Assembly (NCBI RefSeq): GCF_964030845.1
Contig: NZ_OZ034983.1
Coordinates: forward strand, 2,046,001-2,110,000
Length of the DNA stretch: 64,000 bases
Origin: Candidatus Fukatsuia endosymbiont of Tuberolachnus salignus
Lineage (GTDB): Bacteria > Pseudomonadota > Gammaproteobacteria > Enterobacterales > Enterobacteriaceae
Direction of reading: 5' to 3'
Part shown: positions 38,417 through 47,736 of the stretch, piece by piece
Layout of the letters: every line of letters begins with the position of its first letter
How positions within the stretch are numbered: position 1 is the first letter of the stretch
Made by a program: the position numbers and the translations under genes
Notes under the pieces: generated by a model
The model's input: the letters and a program-made list of their open reading frames with translations, nothing else
What the model was told of the DNA's origin: nothing
The model's database searches: none

Positions 38417-41190
38417 AGGGCATAAAGATTATCGACGCCAATACGCTCGGTGGCGTCTTTAGTCATCACAAATTCGCCTTTGTGGACGATACCCGCAGGC
38501 TGGTATTTGTCGCCTTCCCCGGTGTAGCCACCGCTCGCATGGCTGGGCACGGTGCTTTGCCAGCGGGTGTTCATGCCCATTACACCGGTTCCCATGGCGC
38601 TGTGACTGGTTGCATTTACAGGGTTCGTGGTAAACGACCCCCCTATCCAGCCCATGGCTGCCTGTATTGCTTGAGCAATCAGTAATCGATTAATGATATC
38701 GACGATATTTGTCAAAAATGCCGTGGCAAAGCTTTTCAGATTCGCCTGACCGGTGGTGGTCAATTCGGTCATCATCGAGGACAGGTTGCCCAGGGTGGTG
38801 CTAGCCAGTGTTTGCGTCGCAGCGAAGACATGATGGGCGGTTTCACCGTATTCGGTTATTCCTTGTTTCATGCCCGCGAGCCAGTTTCCTTCGTTTCGCT
38901 TTTCCTGATGAAAACCCGCCTGTAACGTGTGTTTTGCTCTGAGATAGGCGGCGGTGATTTTTTCTAATTGTTCGGCATCGGTGATGCCTTCTTTTTGTTT
39001 CTGATAGGTATTATCCAGCTGAAAGGTCTGGTCAACGCACCTGGCCTGTTTATCGGTGAGGCCAAACCTGGCCTGCTGCTGAGCGTTACGACGGGCAAGA
39101 GACTGGCTGGTGTCTTCCATCTGTTTGAGTGCGGCGAGTGCTTTTTGCCGCTGACTATTCTCACGGGATAGCTGAGCTTCCAGTTGCAGGCTGGCATTGA
39201 TTTCTTTGGCACGAGCTAGTAGCGATTGTTGGTCAGCAGTCAATAACGATTTGGTTTTTAAATCCGCTATCTGCTGCGTGAATCTCACCTGCTGCTTTTC
39301 CTGCTCGCTCATCGAGGTGGTGAGCGTGGCTTGTTCACGTAACATCGCGACCCGCTGGCGGCTTTCCAGTAAGGCGCGGGTAGCGGCATCATCACGGTAG
39401 ACTGCGGCTGGACGGCCTGTTGCCTGGCGGATAGGGGGTGATTTTTTGCGCTTCTCGTCGGGAAATCGTGCTTCGATAGCCGCACGGATACGCGCTTGTT
39501 CCTGCGGGCTGAATCGGGTAGCAATCTCGTTAAATTTTTTCAGCTCTTTGCTGCGCTGCTGGGCTTGGTTGGCATAGCGTTCACGCCAGTGGTCTTGGCG
39601 TTGCAGCGACGCTTTTTCGATGGCTTCGGCCTGGCGCTCGGCGGTTTGGCGGGCAGCTGCAAGGTCTGCCTGAAATTTCTTCTCCGTTAGCAGTGCTTTT
39701 TGCTGTTCTAGCCCCTGAATCATCGTGCGGTTAAAGTAACCTTTTTTGAGGTCATTTAACTGAGCATCCACCCGAACGATTTGATTGCTCAGGCTTTGCT
39801 CTCTGCCGATATCCAGCATCGCATTCCAGGCGCTTTTGGCGGTGTTTTTCAGGCTGTACCAGGCTTTTTCCATCGTACCCAGATTGGCGACGATGTCATC
39901 CGCCCGGGTTTTCAGGGCATTGGCATAGGCCTCCATCGCCAGGCGTGCTGCACCTAGAGTATTGCCCGCACGTTCCAGCGCGGCTATCTGTTCATACTCG
40001 GAAGCCGTCAGAAAATGTAATTGCTTGTCTAATGCTTTGACCGCAGTAAGCGGTTCCTCCTGTAAGCGGGTAAAATGTTTGACGGTGTCATCGACGGATT
40101 GCCCCGTTGCCGCGGCCATTTTGGCGGCCGCCACGCTGACCTGTTCAATTTGTGTGCTGTCAAACGCGCCGCTGCCCACCACCTGTGCCAGAGCTGCCGA
40201 TAACGCCGATTGGGTTAACCCGTCACCGGAGAGTCGTTTAGCCAACTGTTGTAATTGAGTGGCGGTTTTGCCCGCATACTGGCCGGTCAAAATCAGCTGC
40301 TTATTGAAGGTGCTGCTTTCTTGTGCACCCCGGTAGTAGGCCAGTCCGACGCTTGCCAGCGCGGTCGCGGCGCCCCCGAGCAGGATTTTGGTCGGTGTCA
40401 GCCACTGTCCCATGGCTTTGAGTGCATTGGCGATGCCACCAAAGCTGTCCCGGATTTGTCCTCCTTGCTGAATGGCAATCAGGTACAGCGGCATCCCCCC
40501 GGCAATCGAGGTCGCAATGTCGGTAAACTGCATCGGCAATTGACGTAATGCCATCCGGTATTGACCCGCCGATATCGTGCCTTTTTTCCAGCTGTTTTCT
40601 TGTTCCCTGAGTGTGGCAATGAAAGGTGCAGCCTGTTGGGTGACGCCCAATTGTGCGGCTTTGTAGGCCAAAATCTCCGCAGTGGTTTTCCCCTGACATT
40701 CACTTTGTTCACGCAGTTTAGCAATAAAGGCGTTTTTTGCCTGAGCGGCGACTTTGTCTGCAGCGGCTTGCGCCGCCGCGGCACGACCTTCAGCGGTTCT
40801 CGCTTGGGCAGCTTGAGCGAGTTCATCACGCGCCTGATGAATTGCCCGGGCGGCTTGGTCAAAGGTGTCCTTGTCAAGGAACGGCAAGTTTTTATACCGC
40901 CTGAGCTGCGCTTCCCTCTCATCAAGCTTGCCAAAGGCCGCGGTGACCGGATGAATTTTACCCAATAAGCGGTGCAGCTCATCACGCTGTTGTTGCAGGC
41001 TAAGATTGGCCTGGGTTGTTTGATGGCCGAACGCATTGAGCGTACGGGTAGCCGGTGTAAACGATGAATTGAAATCCTCGGCTCGGGTGGCAGTACGCGC
41101 CGCCGTGTCGCCAAAGTGTTCGAGTGCCCTGTCCCCTTTTTCCAGGTTTGAGGTGTCGACACGTAGCGAAATCGTTGCAATCTCTGTCAT
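38407..41190 (-). CDS. Tail tape measure protein, 3'-truncated by IS110
   Basis: 927 codons of a tape measure protein, which sets tail length and is ejected with the DNA. The N-terminal part resembles the prophage tail length domain (GQYRMALRQLPMQFTDIATS, AIQQGGQIRDSFGGI). Long Gln/Ala-rich coiled coils follow, then a C-terminal phage-tail segment (GEFVMTKDATERIGVDNLYAL). The last two codons and the stop come from the IS110. The rest is at 36931-37208. ATG overlaps the stop of the G-T frameshift product. Confidence 0.9.
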   Translation of the reverse strand: MTEIATISLRVDTSNLEKGDRALEHFGDTAARTATRAEDFNSSFTPATRTLNAFGHQTTQANLSLQQQRDELHRLLGKIHPVTAAFGKLDEREAQLRRYKNLPFLDKDTFDQAARAIHQARDELAQAAQARTAEGRAAAAQAAADKVAAQAKNAFIAKLREQSECQGKTTAEILAYKAAQLGVTQQAAPFIATLREQENSWKKGTISAGQYRMALRQLPMQFTDIATSIAGGMPLYLIAIQQGGQIRDSFGGIANALKAMGQWLTPTKILLGGAATALASVGLAYYRGAQESSTFNKQLILTGQYAGKTATQLQQLAKRLSGDGLTQSALSAALAQVVGSGAFDSTQIEQVSVAAAKMAAATGQSVDDTVKHFTRLQEEPLTAVKALDKQLHFLTASEYEQIAALERAGNTLGAARLAMEAYANALKTRADDIVANLGTMEKAWYSLKNTAKSAWNAMLDIGREQSLSNQIVRVDAQLNDLKKGYFNRTMIQGLEQQKALLTEKKFQADLAAARQTAERQAEAIEKASLQRQDHWRERYANQAQQRSKELKKFNEIATRFSPQEQARIRAAIEARFPDEKRKKSPPIRQATGRPAAVYRDDAATRALLESRQRVAMLREQATLTTSMSEQEKQQVRFTQQIADLKTKSLLTADQQSLLARAKEINASLQLEAQLSRENSQRQKALAALKQMEDTSQSLARRNAQQQARFGLTDKQARCVDQTFQLDNTYQKQKEGITDAEQLEKITAAYLRAKHTLQAGFHQEKRNEGNWLAGMKQGITEYGETAHHVFAATQTLASTTLGNLSSMMTELTTTGQANLKSFATAFLTNIVDIINRLLIAQAIQAAMGWIGGSFTTNPVNATSHSAMGTGVMGMNTRWQSTVPSHASGGYTGEGDKYQPAGIVHKGEFVMTKDATERIGVDNLYALIS

Positions 41191-41809
41191 GTTGAATGCC
41201 TCTTGTGAATAAGGGACAAGGCGATACTTTTCAGGGTGCGGATATCGTCAAAAACGGTTGCGCGGGGTTCTACGCCTAGTAGAGTCATCACGTGGAGTAG
41301 GCAGCCATAATCCAGGCCAGTCGGACCCGCCATCCCCGTGCGCCATTGGGTCGACATCGCCCGCATGACGAGGAAAGACGGCCAGATGTCAGGCCAGACT
41401 TCAATGCACTGTGCGTTAAAATCCTCAGGGCGTAAGCCTGCGCTGGCTAATTCTTCCGCACAAGGCGCTGGGGTGTAGAGCGCCGTCGCAACCGCCCTCA
41501 GTTTTTTTCGCGTTGACCCAAGAGCTCACGGTAAAAGGTGTGAATGATGGCTTCAATGGCTTGGGGATAGTTATTCGCCAATTTGGTCAAATTGTCACGA
41601 TTTAACTCATCGGGCAGCGCCCAGGCGGCGGTAATGTGTTCAACAAAATCCAATCCCGTTTGGTTTTTGCGTTTTTCCCGCTCCGCCATCTCGTTGAGTG
41701 GCACATGTTTGAAGGTAAAGGTCACGATACCGGCCTCCAGGCCCGCGCGTGGAATAGCCACATCGGCTTTAAAGCGTGGCTGGGGTTGTAAGGTAAATTC
41801 AATCGACAT
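41187..41809 (-). CDS. Tail assembly chaperone G-T fusion by -1 frameshift
   Basis: Lambda-like phages make G and, by -1 slippage, G-T, which chaperones the tape measure. Here G (41498-41809) ends GQREKN-stop. At 41501-41507 the slippery heptamer A AAA AAC lies in the right register. A -1 shift continues LRAVATALYTPAPCAEELAS... through VMRAMSTQWRTGMAG to a stop at 41187, overlapping the tape measure ATG. The open length (about 100 codons) and the position fit the T domain. Confidence 0.8.
41498..41809 (-). CDS. Tail assembly chaperone G
   Basis: 103 aa, phage tail assembly chaperone in the position of lambda G, between the tube protein and the tape measure (EFTLQPQPRFKADVAIPRAG, LANNYPQAIEAIIHTFYREL). 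Terminates at 41498 unless ribosomes shift at the adjacent slippery site. Confidence 0.8.
   Translation of the reverse strand: MSIEFTLQPQPRFKADVAIPRAGLEAGIVTFTFKHVPLNEMAEREKRKNQTGLDFVEHITAAWALPDELNRDNLTKLANNYPQAIEAIIHTFYRELLGQREKN
41501..41507 (-). promoter_or_regulatory. Programmed -1 frameshift site (A AAA AAC)
   Basis: Canonical X XXY YYZ heptamer in register with the G frame, three bases before the G stop. It joins G to T. Confidence 0.75.
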
Positions 41810-41818
41810 GGGGTATCC

Positions 41819-42481
41819 TTAGGCGGGTTCTTTGTAAAACGTCATCGCGGGACTCTGCAGATTCAGGACCAGCGAGACGGTTTCAACGGCATTGACTTCG
41901 GTATGGGGGACGTCGTTAAAGGCCACCGTGGCTGACCAGTAGCGTTTTTCTTTCGGGCCCGGGACGAACATCGAGAAGGCGACGATTGCTTGACCCTGAT
42001 CGACGGCCCGTAATAGCGGATAAATCGCCAAAGCAGGATCATGTCCCAAGGTATAGGTCAAGGTGCGCGGGGCTTTCACGGTGTTAACATTACGTTGCAC
42101 TGTATCCGATAAAAATTGCAGGCTGACCGTTTGTTGCTCGCCACCAGAACTGGACACCTCTTTGATTTGCGGAATTTCTGTCCAAGTTTTTATTTTGCGG
42201 ATGCTGCCCATTCCACCACCGGCAACAAATTGCGTGGTCTGGCGGGTGTCGATATTTTCCAAGGTGATGCTGGTTGCCGTCGCCGCCGACACGCGAGCAA
42301 CCCGTTCATTGAGTCCCGTCCAGCCGGAAGAAATGTGAACAAGGTCATCCTTTTTAATTTTATCGTTGCCGACTACTGTGAGCATCGCATGGGCAGCATT
42401 CGTGATAGCCGTAAACGGTAGCGCGGTTTCGTAGTCTGAGGCCAGGTAAACCTGGGCACCATTCGGTAAGGCAAAGCCCAT
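41819..42481 (-). CDS. Major tail (tube) protein
   Basis: 220 aa, siphovirus tail tube protein. It has a beta-rich tube domain (TWTEIPQIKEVSSSGGEQQT, TLTYTLGHDPALAIYPLLRA) and ends in VSLVLNLQSPAMTFYKEP. It sits between the tail terminator and the chaperone gene as expected. Confidence 0.85.
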   Translation of the reverse strand: MGFALPNGAQVYLASDYETALPFTAITNAAHAMLTVVGNDKIKKDDLVHISSGWTGLNERVARVSAATATSITLENIDTRQTTQFVAGGGMGSIRKIKTWTEIPQIKEVSSSGGEQQTVSLQFLSDTVQRNVNTVKAPRTLTYTLGHDPALAIYPLLRAVDQGQAIVAFSMFVPGPKEKRYWSATVAFNDVPHTEVNAVETVSLVLNLQSPAMTFYKEPA

Positions 42482-42582
42482 AAGCTGTCTCCGAGTGTTA
42501 AGATAATAAGATGATGTTTAGAAATAAAGTAATAACGAAATAATTGTTGAGGTCAGTTGATCAAAATAATGCCGTTTGCCAA

Positions 42583-42990
42583 TCAGATCACATACGCCCG
42601 ATAGCGCATACTGAGGGGTAGACTGTAGGTGTGACAGTGGGTGATACCCGTAAATACTGTAGGGACACTGATGATAGCACAGCGGATAATGCCATCGGTT
42701 AAAAGGGTGCCCAAATCAAACAGACTGATGAGGTCATCAGCGATAGCCTGTACCTGAGCCTGGCCGCTGCCCGTCGGGGCACAGAGGGTAATTTGATAGA
42801 CCCCGTGATAAACCCGTGAAACTTGCGCCAAATCCAGGCATTCCGTGGTCGCAGGCAAGAGATGCGATTGCAAATACAAGCCGCCGGTGTCGCTAAACTG
42901 CACGTTTTGACTGGCGACGGGAAACCCTTTTTGTGCTGCCCAGGCGCCCAAATGGTGTTCAAGTAGCGCTATGACACGCCCCGTGCTCAT
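42583..42990 (-). CDS. Tail terminator protein (DUF4128-like)
   Basis: 135 aa matching phage tail terminator/completion proteins, which cap the tube and join it to the head (GRVIALLEHHLGAWAAQKGF, CLDLAQVSRVYHGVYQITLC). Start overlaps the upstream stop by four bases. Confidence 0.75.
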   Translation of the reverse strand: MSTGRVIALLEHHLGAWAAQKGFPVASQNVQFSDTGGLYLQSHLLPATTECLDLAQVSRVYHGVYQITLCAPTGSGQAQVQAIADDLISLFDLGTLLTDGIIRCAIISVPTVFTGITHCHTYSLPLSMRYRAYVI

Positions 42991-43442
42991 TTTTTAACCT
43001 CTTTAACCGCCTGGTTAAACAGCGTCTGAAATTCTTCCGCTGTCACCCTAATCATACCGTTGGGGGCCTGTTTCGAGTGACCGAATTCTAACCGATAAGC
43101 ATAGGGCACGGTGTTGCTGAAATAAATGGCCTGAGTTCCCTGATTAAACTGCGTTAATCGCTGTATTCCCTCAGTGAGCGTCAGATTGCCACGGGGGTCA
43201 ATGCATCCGGTTTCCGTTTCTGCGGGCGCATCAAAGGTCACCTGCCAGTTGCCGCGAAATCGACCACCGGTATAGCCTGGTGGCGCTTTGCCTTGCCAGG
43301 TGTCCGCGTTACCCACTGGTGACATCGTCACCAATCTTGCCAATATTTTCATGCCCAGCACCTGGGGGAGTGCCTGATGCGCCTGTTTACTCTGGTTGAC
43401 AAAGGCAGTCATGGAGGCCATAAAGCGTTTGTTATCCTCCAT
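42987..43442 (-). CDS. HK97 gp10-like head-tail/minor tail protein
   Basis: 151 aa. MSPVGNADTWQGKAPPGYTG followed by GRFRGNWQVTFD and SNTVPYAYRLEFGHS is the hallmark of HK97 gp10-like morphogenesis proteins. Located in the connector block between head closure and tail terminator genes. Confidence 0.82.
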   Translation of the reverse strand: MEDNKRFMASMTAFVNQSKQAHQALPQVLGMKILARLVTMSPVGNADTWQGKAPPGYTGGRFRGNWQVTFDAPAETETGCIDPRGNLTLTEGIQRLTQFNQGTQAIYFSNTVPYAYRLEFGHSKQAPNGMIRVTAEEFQTLFNQAVKEVKK

Positions 43443-43443
43443 A

Positions 43444-43794
43444 TTAGGCCCTCAGTTGCAATTGGTAACACAGCAGCAGCGTAGCGGGTTTCACGGGCGT
43501 GACCTGTATCACCCGATAGGCTGTGCCTTCGATAAGAAGGCGATCGCCCTGACGAATTTCCGTTTCAGCTGTCGCCATCATTTTACTGTCACCCTGTTGG
43601 ATAAGCGTGCCCTCTGTTTCACCCTTGGTGTAATGAGTAATGACGCCCGTCAACCTGTGATTCTCCCGCGGAACAGCGACTTCAACGCCTTTGATGACCT
43701 GCACACCCCCGCCTCGCTGTAGGGTATAAGGGGCGCCATTGTCACGCAATACACGGTCGGCAGTACGGCGTAAGCCTGCATAATTGATCGCCAT
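43444..43794 (-). CDS. Head closure / head-tail adaptor protein
   Basis: 116 aa from ATG 43794 (MAINYAGLRRTADRVLRDNG). A long upstream extension of the frame is unlikely to be translated. The small beta-rich protein (GDRLLIEGTAYRVIQVTPVK) in this position fits head-closure proteins; the assignment rests on size, order and general pattern. Confidence 0.65.
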   Translation of the reverse strand: MAINYAGLRRTADRVLRDNGAPYTLQRGGGVQVIKGVEVAVPRENHRLTGVITHYTKGETEGTLIQQGDSKMMATAETEIRQGDRLLIEGTAYRVIQVTPVKPATLLLCYQLQLRA

Positions 43795-43798
43795 GTCA

Positions 43799-44278
43799 TC
43801 ACCCCCTGACGAGCTGACTCTGTCTGCTGCTGATGAGAAGGCCGCGCAGTAAGCCAGGCAACCAGCTAAAATGAGGTGACGAAGCAGAACCCGACGCATA
43901 GGTCACACTGACAGCTCCAGCAATACTTTCCTGAACCACTTCCTTGCCACCCGAAAACGAAGGCGTCAAATCGATAGCCTGTGCCGTCAACGCCAGACGG
44001 CATTGCACCTGAAGGAGTTGTGATGGAATAATATTTTCGGGTAATAAATAGCCATCGAAGATAACCCCTGAGCGCGGCCAGGCCAGGGGCTGAGAGGCGG
44101 TGGTACGTTTGCCTTGCCAGTTCAGTCCTGCTAGGTAATCCATGGCTTTTATCAACAAGCTTTCACAGGCAGCGTCCTCCGTGGGAAGCGGATCGCCTCG
44201 TTTACTCGCCAGCTGTCGTAAATCGGCGACACTGGCATAACTTTCCCTCTCGGGGGAGCTGATATCCGTGATGAGCAT
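43799..44278 (-). CDS. DnaT-like phage connector protein
   Basis: 159 aa from ATG 44278. It resembles the DnaT-like family common after phage capsid genes (SVADLRQLASKRGDPLPTED, LAGLNWQGKRT, QPLAWPRSG). Despite the family name its place suggests a head-tail connector role. The upstream stop overlaps at TAACATG. Confidence 0.75.
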   Translation of the reverse strand: MLITDISSPERESYASVADLRQLASKRGDPLPTEDAACESLLIKAMDYLAGLNWQGKRTTASQPLAWPRSGVIFDGYLLPENIIPSQLLQVQCRLALTAQAIDLTPSFSGGKEVVQESIAGAVSVTYASGSASSPHFSWLPGLLRGLLISSRQSQLVRG

Positions 44279-44279
44279 G

Positions 44280-44450
44280 TTATTTTTCCTGTTCACTGTG
44301 TTGCCATCCTTCATTCAGCCAGCGTGTGACTTCATCGGAATGCACATTAGCGGTTATTGGATCATCAGGGTGACGTGGGAGCGGGTGTATCATTGGGATT
44401 AAAGTTGAAGGTGGTTGGGTGACGACAGTGTCTTTTTTGCTTTTGGTCAT
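44280..44450 (-). CDS. Small phage protein between capsid and connector genes
   Basis: 56 aa, below the usual length cut-off. ATG 44450 has AGGA seven bases upstream. Product begins MTKSKKDTVVTQPPS and ends TRWLNEGWQHSEQEK. The C-terminal TRWLNEGW resembles short tail-end motifs of small proteins next to phage capsid genes. Stop overlaps the next gene closely, typical of a tight late operon. Confidence 0.6.
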   Translation of the reverse strand: MTKSKKDTVVTQPPSTLIPMIHPLPRHPDDPITANVHSDEVTRWLNEGWQHSEQEK

Positions 44451-44489
44451 GCTGTTTTCCTAACATAAAGTGGCTATCACGCCGCTGTC

Positions 44490-45559
44490 TTAGCCTAAAA
44501 TCAGCGCACTGTGCTCCGGTTTCACTGCCGCAACACCCCAGGCTAGCCCGACTTCATAGCGTATCTGATGATACTGACGGTAGAGCGCCACTTGGAAAGT
44601 CATGCCGGAGACCGGATCGGTGACATTCATCACATCATCGGCGATATCCCCGCCTTGAGGCATCGCCGGTGTCCGTGACGCCAGCAGGAACGCATTGCGA
44701 TCGAATGCCATGTTAGCGGTGTAGTGACCAACCAGCGTGACGACGGTGTTGTCCGCCAGGTCTTCCAACAAGCCCGGCGCAGACAGGGTGATAGTCGAGG
44801 CGCTGGCCGCTGCCACCACGTATTGATGCATATCGCCGGTAAAGGTGACAATATCCCCTCGGTTTACTGTGCCAGTTCCACTGTCTATGGCAATGAGCTG
44901 ATTGCCGACGTGATAACCGCCCGCTTTGTTGACCAGAAAACCACTGCCGGTCCCTGCTGTGACCCGTTTGATGCCCGCGGAATTGTGCAAATTAAAGCCT
45001 TCAATACGCCCGATGGTCCCTTCCCGCAACAGGGCTTCGCTGCCCGCTTCGTTGACTTTAAACAAGACGGATTGTTTGCCGCGAATGTTGGAAATAGCCG
45101 CTGACCCCAAGACCATTTGTAAATCGGTAGTCGGGGCCCCGTTATCTTCCAGCACGCGACGCGCATCGGCAAAATCGGCCAGGTCTTCTTTGACGCCAAA
45201 GGGAGTGCTCCCTGCCTTTCCGACAGCCCGCGCTGAGCCGGTGTACAGTGCCCCTAAATCGCGATCGACTTCGTTCGCCAGGGCACGAAAGGCTTGTTTG
45301 AACTGGTCAGCCAGCAGCAGGTTATAGGTGCCTGCCGACCCGACAGCCAGTTGTTCTTCCCCGTTGCCGTGGGACCGGGCACGATATCCACCGTTTTGGC
45401 GATGGGGGCCACCGGTGCGGTGATATTTTGATCGAGGGCGGCGGTTTCCGCTTTGCTGTTACGGGCGACGGCGGGAATAAAACCGACTTGCTCACGGGAA
45501 ACGCTGTCTAATGCGGTATAAATGGTGGGGATCAACCCCGTTAAGGTATTGCCTGCCAT
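44490..45559 (-). pseudogene. Major capsid protein (P22 coat-like), frameshifted
   Basis: The N-terminal part (GNTLTGLIPTIYTALDSVSR) and the long C-terminal part (from GEEQLAVGSAGTYNLLLADQ to KPEHSALILG) match one P22 coat-type protein but lie in two frames. A one-base loss in the CGGGGAAG stretch near 45363 explains it, and the total length (1070) is one short of a multiple of three. The corrected product would be about 356 aa. As read, no complete capsid protein is made. Confidence 0.85.
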
Positions 45560-45593
45560 GCTGTTGCTCCAGGGTTAAGGGTAAGGTGTGTAA

Positions 45594-46346
45594 TTAATCG
45601 ACGATCGAGATACCGTCTTTGAGTGCGGCCTGTTTGCTGCCGATGTCCAAGGCATCAAAGGCGCTGCGTTTGAGTGTTTTGTGTCCGTGCTGCTGGGGTG
45701 TGGGTTGTGAACCGCCGCCACGGTGGCCGGAGGCTTTCAGAATGTGGTCTTTGTGCGGATACTGTTCGATGAGGTATTCTAAGGCTTCCTCAAACTCCGC
45801 GATTTCCCCGGGCTGACGGCGTGAGAATACCTTGTTGCCTGCCGCATCCGTGGCGACCACTTTACCTGCGTCAATGCTGAATGCGTGACCGAACCGGGCT
45901 TGCACCAAATCCGCCGGGATCGCCAGGTTATCCTGGATAAACGTCGAGCTGCTGAAACGTCCGCCAATCATCTCTTGATACAACTGGGCTTCCAGGGTTT
46001 TATTTTTGCTGCTGGCCTCGTCAAGCTGAGTTTGAAAAGCTTGAGTGATTTGTGCTTTCACCTGGTCGACCGCACCGGCCTCGATTAATTTCTTTTGATC
46101 GATGTGGGTGAGCGTTTGCAGTGCTTCACGGGCTTTCGCTGGGTCGTCAATGCCGGCAAACGCCTTGAGCTTGGCTTCGAGTGCTTCCTTGGCCTCACGG
46201 TGGCTTTTGGCTTCCCCATTGAGGGCGCTAATTTTGTTCAAGGCTGCCACCGCATCAAAGGGGATCGCTTTGCCGTCCTCATGCAAATACACCGGCATGC
46301 CGTTTTCCAGTACCGCTTTTCCTTCTGTATCGAGGTGCAATTTCAT
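45594..46346 (-). CDS. Phage scaffolding-type protein (DUF6651-like)
   Basis: 250 aa. A short N-terminal strand region (DTEGKAVLENGMPVYLHEDG) is followed by a long charged coiled coil (NGEAKSHREAKEALEAKLKA) and a C-terminal region ending KRSAFDALD. Position before the coat gene and the helical character fit a scaffold. Confidence 0.72.
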   Translation of the reverse strand: MKLHLDTEGKAVLENGMPVYLHEDGKAIPFDAVAALNKISALNGEAKSHREAKEALEAKLKAFAGIDDPAKAREALQTLTHIDQKKLIEAGAVDQVKAQITQAFQTQLDEASSKNKTLEAQLYQEMIGGRFSSSTFIQDNLAIPADLVQARFGHAFSIDAGKVVATDAAGNKVFSRRQPGEIAEFEEALEYLIEQYPHKDHILKASGHRGGGSQPTPQQHGHKTLKRSAFDALDIGSKQAALKDGISIVD

Positions 46347-46426
46347 TGCTATTGTCTCCGCCCGCAGGCTGGGTTAACCGGTCATCCGACCCGGGCGCTG
46401 TGTCGCTTCCGCTCACAGCTGTTCAT

Positions 46427-46450
46427 AAAAAAAGCCACCCTGGGGTGGCC
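46427..46450 (-). terminator. Intrinsic terminator inside the head operon
   Basis: Minus-strand GCCACCCC AGGGTGGC stem followed by seven T, between the minor head protein and scaffold genes. It is strong, so late expression needs antitermination or a second promoter. Confidence 0.8.
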
Positions 46451-46547
46451 TGTGTGAAGTTGGTTATCAACGCTATTTTAAAATGTCCAGTTTTTGCTAC
46501 TTTACGTGATGAGAGAACATGTTAAGTTGTGCTGACATGTTGATTTT

Positions 46548-47642
46548 TTACTCTATATGGAGGGTTTCGCGCAGCTGTTCTAACGTGAGCCATTCCCCTT
46601 TGTCGCTAAAAAATGCGTCGGGACGCCGTCCCTCCTCTCGCAGCATTTTAGCGCGGGTTTTACCCAGGACTTGGATTTGCCGCGCGTAAGGTTGTTGCTG
46701 TAACCAGTCAGAATACGTGGTATCCGCAGGCACTTGCCCGTCCAGGCTGGCGCGTGTGCCCGGGTCCAGCTCATCTAAGTCAATGCCCAGGGCGCGCCAG
46801 GATTTGATGACCAGTGTCTCCGTTGAGCGACAGCAAAAGTGCAGGCGTCCCGGTCCTTGCAGATAGGGGATTTTGTGGCCGAGTGGCTGGCCGGCTAGGG
46901 TGTAGCACAAACGGTCACGGATAACACAGGGTGATGAGGTTTTGTTATCCAGCGTACTGAGCCACTGTTTTCTGTCTATCATTGCGGCGTTATTTTCAGC
47001 AAATTTATCCCGTGCTACCGCTGAAACATGGTTAACAGCGGTTTTGACCACACTGGTGAGATTTTTGCGACTGATGTCCAGTACCCCATCTTGATACTGT
47101 TTTGCCCTGCTCCCGCGTACTTTGCGTGTAATTTGCTCGACGGTATCACCCAAGAGAAACCCGTTTTTTACCGCGTTGTTGATACGCTGAAAGCGATCGC
47201 TTTCCAGATGACTGACCCAGTCGCGCAGTAAACGCCCTTGAAAGGGCTGCGCCATCGCTGCCGCGTAAACCTGTTCTGCGGTGATAATCGCTAAGGGATA
47301 GCGGTGTAGCACCCCATCAGGCAGCAGGGTATCAAAGAGACGGCAGTGATAACCCGCTTCGTGCTCAGCAAAGGCTAGCAATTCCTCGCTGAGCGATAAA
47401 TACAGGGTACTCATTGCCTGCTGATTCACCTCTTGGACACAGGCTAACAAGCGGGCTAACTGTTTGACTTCGATGTGTTGCGGATTAACCTTCTCCAATT
47501 TCCCGAAAAGTCGGGCGGTTAGTTCAGCATCATATTGGTTGAGTAGTGCCACCTTTTCTTTAACCACCCCGAGAGCATAGCGTGATTGAAACAGACTGTG
47601 TGCCAGGGCTTCATCACGCAGACGTTGGTTGACTGTGGACAT
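46548..47642 (-). CDS. Minor head protein, SPP1 gp7 family
   Basis: 364 aa, head morphogenesis protein. The C-terminal Mu F/SPP1 gp7 domain is seen as DNKTSSPCVIRDR...GPGRLHFCCRSTETLV. It follows the portal gene as usual and is packaged in small numbers, with a possible role in DNA delivery. Confidence 0.85.
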   Translation of the reverse strand: MSTVNQRLRDEALAHSLFQSRYALGVVKEKVALLNQYDAELTARLFGKLEKVNPQHIEVKQLARLLACVQEVNQQAMSTLYLSLSEELLAFAEHEAGYHCRLFDTLLPDGVLHRYPLAIITAEQVYAAAMAQPFQGRLLRDWVSHLESDRFQRINNAVKNGFLLGDTVEQITRKVRGSRAKQYQDGVLDISRKNLTSVVKTAVNHVSAVARDKFAENNAAMIDRKQWLSTLDNKTSSPCVIRDRLCYTLAGQPLGHKIPYLQGPGRLHFCCRSTETLVIKSWRALGIDLDELDPGTRASLDGQVPADTTYSDWLQQQPYARQIQVLGKTRAKMLREEGRRPDAFFSDKGEWLTLEQLRETLHIE

Positions 47643-47736
47643 GGTAACCCCTTAATAGAAAAACCGGTTTGATGGCATGAGGATAACGGGGTGTTTTTAT
47701 ACAGCCTGCGCGTCACCTCACGATGCCACGCGGGCG

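Noticed and set aside
40479..41180. 233-codon ORF overlapping the tape measure gene
   Set aside because: It shares the strand in another frame, is Arg/Pro-rich as out-of-frame translation usually is, and has no start signal.
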